A stretch of 64,000 bases of DNA, from positions 9,391,001 to 9,455,000 of the forward strand of contig OW799234.1 in assembly GCA_941918925.1 (NCBI GenBank), read 5' to 3'. The DNA comes from Phyto melanocephala (taxonomy: Eukaryota > Arthropoda > Insecta > Diptera > Rhinophoridae). Positions within the stretch are counted from its first letter, which is position 1; each line of letters opens with the position of its first letter. Below the pieces are notes generated by a model. The model saw only the letters and a list, made by a program, of their open reading frames with translations, was not told the origin of the DNA and did no database searches. The position numbers and the translations under genes are program-made. Below are positions 47,660 through 58,775 of the stretch, piece after piece.

Positions 47660-48770
47660 TCCTAAATAATTTTTTGAACATGATTAAGACATTAAATTAT
47701 AAGTCGTGGTCTTAAAAATTATTGCTGAGAAAAACTAATAAATCGGCTTGAGAATCACTGAGATATAAGCACCAAAATACAAGTACTTAGGTGTTTACAA
47801 ACTAAAAATATTTTTTTTTTAGTTTCAATACCACCGCGAGAGCCTGTAAAAGAGCTTGATCAGTCAAATACAGCTAACTATGAAAAGATAAAAATCCAAG
47901 ATGGCGTTTTAGATTAAATGGCGAGTATATGAGTCAAATATAGTGGTTACGGCTTCGTCCCCTTTAACGCACACAATATTGGTATTAAATGACAGGACTT
48001 GACCAGTAGTATTAACAGAGTATCATATTAGAAAAGTGTAAAATACAAAATGGCGAGGAACTAGGGGTGATAAAATTGTTAAAATTAAACTTTAATTTTT
48101 AAATCCAGCAAAGAAATATGCAGAAATATAATTTAATTATTTCCTAAATTTGTTTTGTAATCCATTCCCAACTAAAACAGTTAAGAACGTCTTTAATATG
48201 TGCCTAAAAATTGCTTAATGTTTAATTGCTTAAGCACAAATGCAACTGCAGGCGGCCGACTTCACGACTACAAATACCTTCAACTGCAGGCTAACGACTT
48301 CACGACTACAAATACCTTTAACTACAGTTGTCGCCGAGTAGCCTGCTACTTAATTAACGAAACGGAAACGACAGAAGAAATGTATTTTTTAGTGCTGTCA
48401 CTTTTTGATATTTCACTTTTATAAAAATTGTTTATTAAAAATATACCAATAACACATAAAAAAATAATTAATATATTTAACACTTCTTTATTGTTAATGA
48501 ATTTAAAATATTTGAATTTAAGATATTGTAACGTACTTTAAGAAAAGGAATAAACTAAATAATTTTACGATCACATTTCTTATACAATTCCTAACACATT
48601 GGTAGCACTGGATCAGTTCATTGTCGACTATGAAAAAGGAAATTAGCCCAAGTTGGCTACTGATACATAAAAAGTAAAAATAATCGCTTTCATACCTACA
48701 TACAAGCGTGTTCATTTAAATTTTAAAAAACTGTAATCAGTAGCCAGTTGTCATTAATGTGTTTACACAG
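47660..48770. other. Gene-free stretch with a short tandem repeat
   Basis: No gene. Apart from the tandem unit at 48244-48319 only AT-rich DNA is seen. TTGGCTACTGAT near 48654 and ATCAGTAGCCAG near 48737 form a weak inverted repeat. Confidence 0.4.
48244..48319. repeat. Two tandem 38-bp units
   Basis: AACTGCAGG at 48244 and 48282 each leads into CGACTTCACGACTACAAATA then CCTT; a third partial AACTACAG follows at 48320. GC-richer than its surroundings. Confidence 0.85.
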
Positions 48771-48779
48771 AAAAAATTA

Positions 48780-49255
48780 ACGTCATGACAGCTCAATATG
48801 TGTGCAAAGTTTCAGAAAAATCGGTCCAGTGCAAGTACCTCAAAATTATAAATTTTATTTATGGGCGTGGCCCTGCCCACTTTTCTAATCACGAAGTTAT
48901 ATAGTCATGACAGTTTGATATGTGTGCAAAGTTTCAGATAAATCGATCTAATGCAAGTAGCTAAAATTTATAACTAATTTTTGATGGGCGTGGCACTTTT
49001 CTAATCACGAAATTGTATAGTCATGAAAGTTCAATATGTGTGAAAAGTTTCAGAATAATCGGTGCAAGTAGCTAAAAATGATAACTTATTTTTTAAGGGC
49101 GTAACCCCGCCCACTTTTTACCACCCATAAACACTCCTGGAAATGTGTACAACAACTTGCCAAAGTTTTAGTCCGATCGGTTTTACGGTTTCAGAGTCTA
49201 TAGCTAACACACACACAGACAGACAGAGTTTCACTTTTATATATAGAGATAGATT
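48780..49255 (-). mobile_element. Truncated Helitron/HINE-like element
   Basis: Same family as 16251-17130: the minus-strand start TCTATATATAAAAGTG with a GTCTGTCTGTGTGTG tract, ATAGACTCTGAAACCG, then about three of the roughly 121-bp units (GGGCGTGGC at 48863 and 48986, decayed GGGCGTAAC at 49098). The CGCGCCGGG end is missing; the copy stops inside a unit at 48780. Confidence 0.7.
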
Positions 49256-49325
49256 AACAACTTTGGATTGTACGGCAACGCTGTGCTAGAATCATTAAGG
49301 CGTATGATTGTTCGATAAAACATTA

Positions 49326-49550
49326 TCATTAGCGTAGCTAAAAATTTTTCTGGGGATGGATAAAGCTTATAAAATTTTTATGGGGTGGTGGGGGAGGTGG
49401 GGTTAATTGGTTTGCGGTTGTAGAGAACTTTTTTACTGTGTAAATTTTATATGTACATTAAACGTAAATAGTTAAAGTTTTTAAATTCTTTAAAAACAAT
49501 TATGGAGGGCATTGCACCCCCCGAATGGTCTAGTTACGATTATACACATT
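49326..49550 (-). mobile_element. Short MITE (GGCGTAGCTA ends), copy 2
   Basis: Reverse-oriented relative of 25268-25415: its complement reads CGTAACTAGACCATTCGGGG, GGGTGCAATGCCCTCC, and ends AGAAAAATTTTTAGCTACGC. It is longer than copy 1 by about 75 bp in the middle, including GGGGTGGTGGGGGAGGTGGG (49381 on). Confidence 0.55.
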
Positions 49551-49559
49551 TGGCTAAAT

Positions 49560-52500
49560 CACAAGGTGTCCTAAGTGTCGTGTTGTCATAATTTCTAAAA
49601 ATTTAAAAAATGTTTAAAAATTTTACATAAAGCAATACAAAATTGTGAATACATTTTTAGGAAATTATGACAATATGACGTTTAGGACACCGTTGTTAAT
49701 TGGCCAATTATATTTATATTTTCAATGAGTTAAACAAAGTGAAAATTTTGTTTTATGCAGTGGAAAAAATATTAAAAAATAATAAAAATCCAAGTGAAGT
49801 AAACAACCTCAATTTTTTTTTAATTTGGACAAAATGGTAATACCTAAATAAAGTTTGTAAGAGATTTTATAATTTTTAAAAAATGTTTAAACTTCTAGTC
49901 GTGCTTTCGTTGCAAAGTACCTTCCTACGTTACCGAGTTACAAAGTATTTAAACTAAAATATAGAAACAGTTAAGCTTTCACAATAAAGATTTCTTTTTG
50001 ACTGCCAAAATCAACCGCAATAATTGTCCAAAACAGTTTATTATTTAAAAGAAAATTTTATTTAATTATTCCTTTTCATTAAAGTATTTAAAATACTCCC
50101 CACATATAGGTACAATTTCTTTATTTAATCATTAAAGGGAAATAACAATTTTAATGATTCTTCTTGTTTTTTTTTTTTTACGAAAGAATTTTTAAGTGAA
50201 AATATCTGATGGCTTATGTGGGTGTAGGAATAAAAAAAACACATTTCCTATCAATTGTTTGTTTTTCGTATTGTTGTTGTTACTTTTGTTATATTTTAAA
50301 TTCATAGATAATTTAAGGCGTTTTATGGTCATTGTTTAACGCAATGCGAAATGTTTGTATAAATAATGTCCATCGTTACACAAACATTCATGCAAACACA
50401 CAGAAATATTTCATTGGGAGTGTGTGTGTAGCATTTGTTGTTTTCATTGTTGTGTGTGTCCATAAATTGTGATTAACATTCCCCTTTTTTTTTCATTATT
50501 ATTATTGTTGTTACTGTTATATTTGCACTGATTGTAAATAAGAGTTACACACTTATACTTATATAAAATGTACTTATTTACACAGTCTATTCTATGGGCA
50601 AACGTACAAACATTTATTACAAACACATAAGGCATCTGTGTAAAATGCCGCGCGTAAATTGACACCAGTCGCTGGCATTAATTGTCTTTTTGCAGTGTGT
50701 TCTCTGCAGACACCACCAGCAGCACCATATAAAACACACACACGCACTCACAATTTAAGCAGCATACTCAAACATACAATTAAAGCAGTGTTTTTTTTTT
50801 ATTTAGTTCCATCTATAAAAACTTTGAATTGTTTGTGTTTTTTTTGTTGCCTAAATGAGATGTGTGTGTTAGTTTGTGTGAATGTGTTAAATGGCTTTGG
50901 TGTTGTCCCCGCGCCGTTTGGTTGGTCAAAGTATCTAAATCACACCATTTTGAGTGTGGTTCTTAACGCTCACATCTTTTTTTTTGTTCTTGTTGCTGCT
51001 GTTTCCTCTTTTTTTTGGTGTAGTAGTAGTTGTTGTTTTTGGCTTGGTTAGTAGTGTTGAGTTGTCTGGATTTTGGTTTTCTTATTTTTAGCTTTTTTAC
51101 TCACACAACACACACATCCATCCACACTTGTGTATTTTTATCATTGATTCACCTTTTTGGTGTTGCTGTTGTTTGTAGTGTGTATAATTCTTTGTTTTTT
51201 TTTTGTTCTGCTTTGAGTATTTGGTGCTATTCCACTATAGTTAGTGAGTGTGTTTTTTTTTTGTTTTACAGAGAGACATTTTTATGTGTTGCTGTTGTCG
51301 CATTTGTCCCTTTCGCACCCATGCAGTGTAGGTTAAAAACGAACCCAACCATTTTTTTGTATCAGAATGAAGTGAATTGTTAAGAAGTGTTGTTGTTGTT
51401 TGTTTTCTGAAAGGGAGTAAATGTCTCAGCCAGTATTACCGTTAATGGATATTAGTTGGGAATCTAAGTGTGTGTTTATTTTATTGCTGATTTTTCGTAA
51501 ATTTTTCTAAAAACACAATTTAAAGTGTGTTGTTTTAAAATTAGTTTTTTCTTGATGAGAAAAATTTGCTATTTGCTTTTAGAAATATTTTTTTAAAAAT
51601 TAAATTGGAAAATGCAAGAAAAAATGTTTTTTTTAGTTTAAAATTGATTTTAGATCCAGTAGATTATAATAAAAGGGTAAAGGGTTGTTAAATAAATAGA
51701 AATAAGCATTTTTATATTCTAAGCTTAACATTTCGGCGTAAATAACGTAGCTTTTTTACTGTTTCAAGGTATAGCAAGAGGTAAAGTTCTTTTTTACCAC
51801 TATAGCTGGTAAAATGTAAAACCATTTTACTCAAACATAAGATTTACAAACATAAAAAGGTTTTTAATAATTTGCTTAAGAAAATTGTTTTACACGAAGG
51901 CAAATAATAAGTTGTTATTTCATAAGTTGTTTTTACTCTTTAGTACAAATTAGTAATAATATAGAACACTTACGTATCTAATTTTGCGGTTTTCACGGTA
52001 GCGTATGACATGCGGGTTTGCATCTAAAACGACAGAATTTAGTTAAACAATTGTTTAGAAAACATATAAAAATTAGTCAATTCTATAATTACAAAATTCT
52101 AATTATATGTAACTTAGATTTTTTTGAACAATTTTATCTATAATTTATTTATTATTTTCCAATATTTCACCTGAACACCTTTTTTTTAATGGTTAAATTA
52201 GAAAAAACTTTTAAAATATTTTAAAACAGTAAAATTATTTATTAAAACTCTTTAAGGTTTCTAAGGTTCTACCACAATTCGGTATGAAATTCTTATTTAG
52301 GGGTTTTTAACTAAATTTTGATATTTATTCCTCTTTTCGCTTAACTCCTTGATAAGCGAAAGGCCTTTACAAACATCTTTAGAGATAATCTGTCAACTGA
52401 TTGCTATTATTTCGTTTTAACTTTTGCCAGTGGCTTCGATTTAATTAAATAAGTTTATGCTTCAAGAGTTTTTAGGTCATTGTTATTCTTGCTTGTGTGA

Positions 52501-55090
52501 TTTTGTTATGGCCAATCTATTTACATTTTCTCCTTATGATGGTTGCTACTAAATCAATCTTGTTATAAAACTGTATTGCTGATGACGTTTAGTCACCAAA
52601 TTTGAAGTATATAATGGGTAAAACAATTTGTAAATGCTCTTAACTTTGCTTAAGTAGTCAAGAGCACATTTAATTAGCATTTTATTGTTTTAGTTAATAT
52701 TATCGTAGACTTCCAAATATGACGCAGTTAAAAGAACACACTGTATGATTTTCCAATTCTGTGTTCGATAGATGCTTCTGCACCATCTGCGATTTATGTT
52801 ATAATGTCGAGGTAAAAGAATTTCATCGCGAATTTAACGTGTTCATCACCAATAACTAAGAGATAGGAATTTCGTGTTTTTATCATTCTGCTCATTTGTC
52901 AATTTGATCTATAAGTCCACTACTCGAGTGGAGTACCAGGCCATTTATCTTCGAGTATATATCGAAATGCGATGTGAATAATAAACATTCACAGCGTCTG
53001 CATAGTCCAAATACTCTAGATGGTTCTTTAAGTTAAGTTACAATAAAATATTTAATAATTATTTGTGAATTTAATATGGAACGATATTTTGCCATTCCTA
53101 ACTTTACGTCTAGACGAGCCATCGATTTGTTCCGACTTAAACAAAACGACGGCAGAGCAACTGTCAAAAAATTGTTCATGTTCTTTGATATGGCGAAAAC
53201 GTATGAAGTGTATTTTGTTGCTATTTTTATGTGTCGTCTCTTTCTTCATACTCAAAATGCCTAACAAAATGTTCTGCCAACTCGGCTTGAACAGGTCGAA
53301 TTGTTCGTTGTTCGAACAAATGAATGGGTGCTGTGGAACGTACGTTATATACGAACAATGTTAAAGGATTATTAGTGAATTTATATACAATTATCACGAA
53401 ATTAAATAAATATTTAGTTGTGATAAGTTTTTTAAAAAATTTCGTATCAAAACATCTAATACAAATAAAATAAAAAAGCGCTGGTAACCCTAAATGCAGC
53501 CATTGAGTTGCTAAAATTTTAATGCCTGCATAGGTGTGTGTGTGAGAGTTGTTTTTATTTTATTTCTGTGCGTGTGTGTGTGTGTATGGTAAAAACTTGT
53601 CACACAATCTTTTTTTTCCAGATTAGCATTCTACTACTCAGTGTTGTCGTGTTGCTGACGTTGTCTCGAACCGAATGCGATTTTCTGTAGTCGAGTCATT
53701 ATTATGTAGAATGTGTGTGATACAAGTGGCTTTGCATAAATCTGTAGGTGTGTGAGTTAGTGAGTCCTGATTTTCTTGGCTGTGTTGTTATTGTTACAGA
53801 ATTAGAATGTTTTTACGTCTTGTTCTTTTACTCTTGTGCAAGTTGTCACATAAAGTTTTCTCCATTTCGGAGCTTAAGAGTAGTTGATGTTGTTATTGTT
53901 GGTTGTGTCGTTTGTCGCCTTTTCATTCACACTCTTTGTTGGCCGTTGAGACATTGGCGCTTACACTATAGCTTCTTCATTAAGTAAGAAAAAGAAGTGA
54001 CTAATTTTTTCTGCTGATGTTTATGGATATGTGTGTGTGTGTGCTTGTGTGTTGTTTTTAATTTGGGGAATTTGTTGTCAACAAAAGCAGAATTCTTGGG
54101 GTGCTGTCTACTGCTGCTGCTTTTCTTCTATGTTTTTCTATACTGTGTGTTTTTCGTTGTATTTACCAAGTGGGGTTTTTGTGTGTTGACAAATGTCGTG
54201 TAATCCGTTTTATCCCTGGTTGCCTATATATTGTTTGGGTGACATCTTCCAAATTAGGATGTGTTAGTTGTGTTATTAATCACCTTGGAAAATCAACAAC
54301 TACACGACAACCAAATAAAGCCATCTCGCTCTATTATATGACTATTTATGGCTGTGAACAGCATTGGCTTCAGTAGGTGCAAATGCTGTTGCTTGTCATT
54401 TGTTGGGTGAGAAATTGTCACTCCATCTGAAGTCGACAAAAATGTTAGATTTTTGTATTATCCTTAATTATTCCTTTTAAAATGCAATAAAAGCCATTAA
54501 TTTAAAAGGTTGTAAAAATGCTTTTTTAATGCTTACATCCTCTGACTTTTTTTAGCTGCCTATAGATTTCTGTTTTCTAATAGAAACTTTCCATAAGTTC
54601 TCCACTATCTATTTGAGTATCTGTGTGTGTGTGTGTGTGTGGTGTATAATATGTGTTGATAATAATGTTTTCACTTATTGTCACCTGGTTGGTGCTATAA
54701 GTCTATCTCTTTTCACACCAAAGACTTCCAATACCAATGTACCCATGTTTGCTTTATTTGCCAACAATTTGTGCTGGGGGTGTGGGGCTGTTCTTTCTAG
54801 TTCAAATCTCTTTTTATTAGTGTTTAAATTTACGGTGTCGTCGTTGCCGTAGCTGTCTGTCTGTCTGGTGTTTGTGTCACCAAAGCACTTTTTTCCACTT
54901 ACTTTACATATTTGTTTTTATTGTTTTCCTTCAGCTTTTGCTTTTTCTAATTAAACTCTCTTATATTTGCACTCTTCTTTAATACGAATAACTTCTCTTA
55001 GCATCTACACACACTCTTAAACACACACTTTTTTACCCAAAAAACAAACTAAAAATTTGAGTATATTTTAGTTCCAATTGGAATCTTATA
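49560..55090. other. 5' flank of bi, no gene or transposon recognised
   Basis: From about 50.2 kb the + strand is rich in TTG/GTT runs and GT microsatellites (54621-54641 is the cleanest), with fewer long A/T runs than 1-20 kb. ORFs at 50659-51383, 53065-53364, 53748-53987 and 54101-54376 are low-complexity or lack any family signal. The lack of recognisable transposons here contrasts with the rest of the window and suggests constrained regulatory DNA, which I infer rather than see. Confidence 0.4.
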
Positions 55091-55219
55091 GAAAAACCGG
55101 TTTCAAACTGATTCTCTTTTCGTTTTAAAGAACATTCATTTGCTTGTAGGTGTGTAAGTGTATTTGGTGGTGGTAGTGAATAGTATTTCCGACCAGTGTT
55201 GCCTAGGCCAGTCAGAGAG

Positions 55220-55256
55220 TATAAACATGGGGTTTGTGTGCGTGTTTTTGTCATAC
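55220..55256 (+). promoter_or_regulatory. Candidate core promoter (TATA box and weak initiator) of bi
   Basis: TATAAA at 55220-55225 is followed about 31-33 bases later by TCATAC (55251-55256), a 5-of-6 match to the arthropod initiator TCAKTY. This would give a leader of about 0.7 kb before the bi ATG (55257-55954), a region with GT tracts and no long ORF. A perfect AAACCGGTTT palindrome lies upstream at 55094-55103. Spacing is plausible but slightly long, no downstream element is obvious, and other start sites are possible. Confidence 0.25.
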
Positions 55257-55944
55257 GTCGCACCTCTGGGGGTTGCACTTCTTTTGCGTTGTATGTGTAT
55301 TTCCAGTTTGCAAGCGACCGGCGTTAAGCTCGTATCGTTAGTGTAGTGTGTATATTACGTTGTTTTCCTTTTTGTTTGTTGTTTATCCACAAAGCGTTTT
55401 CTTCGTGTCAACGTTTTTAAATTCCCGGCCCCGGTTTCGGTGGGGTTTATATGTTATTACTGCGACAGCCTCAAAAACCATTATGCTTCAATCTAATGTG
55501 ACTAATATTAAAAACACAACTTTTAAATTTTATTCTAGATTTTACAAAAAAAGGCAAACAAAAATGTGTAATAAAATAAGCAACAACAAATAAATAATTA
55601 ACAACCAAGAGAGTCATCAAGAAAAATCGTATTCAATAACCAGAAATAAATGTGCAATTAATTAAACAAGATTTAAAACAAAACGCAATAAAACACAAAA
55701 TCATTTAAATTATAACGAAACAGCAACAACAACCAGAAAATATAAAAATAAAAAAGGTAAATTGATTAAAAAAAAAAAGTTTTACCGTTAGTGCTAATTA
55801 TTTTGGGTAATTGAAGAAATTGTACGTACGACGGTACCCGTTGTTATTGTGTGTGTGCGTGCGTGCGTGTGTTTAAGTGCTTGTGAGCGTTCAATTGTTT
55901 TTATTTTTCTGTTTTCTTGTGTAAATTCTTGCGTTGAGCGTTGA

Positions 55945-55957
55945 ATGTAATGTAATG
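55945..55957 (+). promoter_or_regulatory. Two overlapping start-stop uORFs abutting the bi start codon
   Basis: The sequence ATGTAATGTAATG holds ATG-TAA at 55945-55950, a second ATG-TAA at 55950-55955, and the bi ATG at 55955. Each stop shares its last A with the next ATG. If this leader is transcribed, a scanning ribosome meets two one-codon ORFs immediately before the real start. Start-stop elements are known in other systems to stall ribosomes or lower downstream initiation, with termination-reinitiation possible. A repressive or buffering role here is inference. An additional ATG-TGA sits upstream at 55496-55501. Confidence 0.6.
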
Positions 55958-56913
55958 AGATACGACGTCCAGGAGTTACTTCATCAGTCTGCTGAAGATC
56001 CATTCGCAAGGTTCGCAAATGGGATGGCATATCATCCATTTCTGCATTTGTCACGACCCACTGACTTCAGCGTTTCCTCGCTGTTGACGGCGGGAAACCA
56101 AACGACAACAGCAGCTGATCCTAGTGGCACCACGTTACCAGCCGCATCTTCGCCTCCGCAGCATCATCAACACCCCGCACACCATCATCACCACCACCAT
56201 CAACAGCATCTCCAGCAACTGAATCCCGTGTCCAGCGAACAATTGGGCTGTATTGGCGGCCAATCTTCACCGTTGCGTGGCCAACAACCGCCGCAATTGT
56301 CACCGGGCGAAGTTAGCAATAATAACAACAATAACAACGAATCCAGTTGTACGAGCGGTATTAAAGCTTTAAACTCCAACGACAACAGCAGCAATACCAA
56401 CAGCAGTAACGAGTCCAATCGGCCTTTAAGTAACAACAACAACAACAATTTACCGTCGGCTTTACTAAGTGCCACGCATAGCTCGGCTGCTCACACTTTA
56501 CCTTCAGCTCAACCACCACCATCCTCGCATCCACATCATTCTCCAGTACCTGGTCATCCGGCGTTGAGCGCCCATCTGCCTCAACAGCCGCACTATTTTC
56601 CGGCGGCTGCCTTGGCCGCTTTAGCCGGTAATCCAGCAGGACACCATCCGGGTTTATATCCCGGACCTTTACGTTTTCCACCGCATCATCCGCATCCCCA
56701 TCATCCGCTCGGCACTCCCTACACCACCGCCGAAGACGTTGTTCTAGCCTCAGCTGTCGCTCATCAACTGCATCCCGCCATGCGTCCCTTGCGCGCCCTA
56801 CAGCCGGAAGATGATGGTGTGGTGGACGATCCCAAAGTAACGCTGGAGGGTAAAGAGCTGTGGGAAAAATTTCATAAACTTGGCACCGAAATGGTCATCA
56901 CAAAAAGTGGCAG
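55955..56913 (+). CDS. bi: bifid / optomotor-blind, first coding exon (T-box transcription factor, partial)
   Basis: First coding exon of the Tbx2/3-type T-box factor Bifid/Omb, a nuclear DNA-binding regulator of wing, optic-lobe and abdominal patterning in flies. The exon encodes 319 full codons plus AG of an Arg codon. Seen: MRYDVQELL at the start, the Tbx2-family MAYHPF at residues 24-29, [10 protein letters not shown] at 35-44, a His-rich tract (seven His at 76-82), Asn runs at 122-128 and 160-165, a Pro/His/Ala-rich linker, then LRALQPEDD and the T-box opening [19 protein letters not shown], ending at TKSGR (residue 320). The start is chosen because an in-frame TAA lies at 55922, this is the first in-frame ATG after it, and the protein then matches remembered Drosophila Omb. 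The exon is visibly GC-richer than its surroundings. The rest of the T-box and the C-terminus lie beyond the window. Confidence 0.97.
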
Positions 56914-56919
56914 GTAAGT
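56911..56919 (+). other. 5' splice site of bi intron 1
   Basis: CAG|GTAAGTT matches the donor consensus, with the exon ending at 56913. It interrupts the Arg codon of TKSGR; reading on gives an immediate TAA, so splicing is required. The break falls early in the T-box. No acceptor that would resume the T-box frame is visible before 64000, so the intron is at least 7 kb. Confidence 0.93.
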
Positions 56920-58640
56920 TCTTAACTCAATTTCTCTAAGTTGCAAAATTCTTTTTACCGACGGGTTTGTGTTCTCTCATGAATTCTTATAAAAATGAAA
57001 ACTGTTGACAGGGCATGTTCAGGGTGTGTTTGACGCAGTTGCCTTATTTAAACAAATTATAAAAGAGTGCATTTGAAATATGTAGATGGTAGGCGCTTGA
57101 TTTGGTGTGCCATCACTCAATAATAAAACTGCTAAGAATTCTATTTAAAAAAAGTGATTGTGTTAATAATTTTAATGAAAATTTTATTTAATTGACAACA
57201 TGTTTCGGTGACAAATCAATTGGGATGGAACTTAGCAACAAATATGCCGTAATTGGTTGTTTTTATCAATAACAATGCATATTTGGCAATTAGTTAAATT
57301 CAATTTCAATGTTTGAGTGCGAGAGTATTATCAATTTTGGTATTGCCAACTCTATAGTGATGCCGTAGTGCTGTGTTAGTTCGCAAACATGTATATTTCA
57401 ATAAAAAAGTGCAAAACTAATTTTGAAAATGGCTACAGTGCATAAGAAAGTCGCAAAAATCGCTAGCTGGAATTTGGAATATTTTGTTTCATCAATGCTA
57501 AATAGAAGGAACAAAGAACCTCAACCAACTCTCCATTTGGTCATGTTTAAAGCAAAGTGTTTCATGTATCTCCAGTTTTGATCACTTGGATATAATTCAG
57601 ATTCATGTGTGCAACGTGCGACCTACTCTACGTGCATTTACCTGAGGGTTTTAGTCTATTAAAATTCTGGTTGCGCTCAGAGCCATTTACCATTAAGGAT
57701 TTCAATATGGACTGGTCGTTGGTATGTTTTTTTCTTAAAGCTGCGTATTAGAAATAGTTTAAGTCACAAATATTTTAATTATTCTTCGTAGATAGCGGTT
57801 GATTAATGCCGAAAGCGCTTTAATATTATGCGAATTAGTTTTTGAATGTCTGGCAGGCGTAAAGGATAATTATTTTTACCGAAAAGTTAAATATGCTGAT
57901 CTTAGTATGAACATACAGATCGCAAGATATCAAATGACTGTTTAGCCTTTGAGACTTGGTAGGCTGTATACTCACTGCAGCCACCAGTTTTTGTGATAAC
58001 ATCAGGTACTATGTTGAGTTAACTAAAGTAGAACAAGAGGGAACTTTTGGCATAATTTGCAGTCTATTGAAGAAAGTTTTTTTGAAATAAACTTTAAGTC
58101 TAATTTATCACAAATTCGACTAGTAGCCTTTATAACATTTCTTAGGGATTTAGAAATCGAAGCCTTAAGGTATTCCCTGTTAGATATGGAATCCATATTA
58201 ATGTTCTAGTATTTAATATGTCCACAGGCAAGACAAATTTCAAATGAAAACCTCCTTTAACTCACAAGGCAAGAAGACATAAACAACTAAATTAGAAGGC
58301 GCAAATATAACTAGCTAAGTCACGCTCAGAAAGCCCTGTGAAGAAATCTGTCACGTACCTGGAATCCACCAGGTTTCCTTAGACCTCGAAACACTTGGCG
58401 AAGGACTATCTTGAATGAAACCAGCAAATCTTTTCACGAACTCAGATAACTAAGCTTCAGACCAAAATAACTGGAGATTCTTTGTGAATAGCCTATGTTC
58501 CTGATGGCATACGGCAAAATTATTAACAGGCAAGACATTGACTAAAATATTTCAATATTTAGTGCTCGAAATTAAGTGATGTTGGTTTGATGTTGATGTT
58601 GTTTCAGCGCATAAATTTACTCTTTTTATATTGAACTTTA
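56914..58640 (+). other. bi intron 1, proximal part
   Basis: Noncoding, with no exon recognisable. Text near 58150-58225 (GAAGCCTTAAGGTATTCC, TTTAATATGTCC) resembles 27330-27390 and may be retroelement debris. The rest is unremarkable. Confidence 0.5.
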
Positions 58641-58644
58641 ATCT

Positions 58645-58775
58645 GGGGCCAAAATACGACATTCGAACACCATCGAAATTTTACTCGTACGATCGAGTTC
58701 GCTGTGCTTTAAGTATAGAGATTCTAATAAGAATTTTTAAATTTCGATCGCCGTTCAAATGCCGTAATTTGCCCC
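58645..58775. mobile_element. Palindromic 131-bp MITE, copy 1 (bi intron 1)
   Basis: Starts GGGGCCAAAATACGACATTC and ends CGTTCAAATGCCGTAATTTG then CCCC, nearly an inverted repeat. The centre has GTGCTTTAAGTATAGAGATT. Same length as the copy at 61278-61408, with a shared centre. Confidence 0.75.

Noticed and set aside
48653..48748. Weak inverted repeat TTGGCTACTGAT / ATCAGTAGCCAG
   Set aside because: Only about 12-15 bases with an indel and no flanking duplication; not enough to call an element.
50659..51383. ORFs of 130 and 117 residues upstream of bi
   Set aside because: They translate T/G-rich low-complexity DNA (runs of Phe, Cys, Val, Leu), start at non-ATG or arbitrary codons, and overlap each other.
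53065..53364. Overlapping 99- and 62-residue ORFs on the + strand
   Set aside because: The longer begins at GTG; the ATG-started one (53076-53264) has no recognisable domain, and the surroundings show no splice or poly-A context that would make a gene. Could be revisited with transcript data.
55934..55954. Seven-residue N-terminal extension of the Omb reading frame
   Set aside because: It would need a TTG start. The first in-frame ATG after the TAA at 55922 is 55955 and gives the expected MRYDV start.
56200..56681. Minus-strand ORFs opposite the bi exon
   Set aside because: They mirror the CAG/AAC repeats of bi as poly-Leu and similar; shadows of the real coding strand.
58150..58500. Possible LINE coding fragment in bi intron 1
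   Set aside because: Some translated words look like retroelement linker sequence, but no reverse transcriptase or RNase H motif could be placed with confidence.
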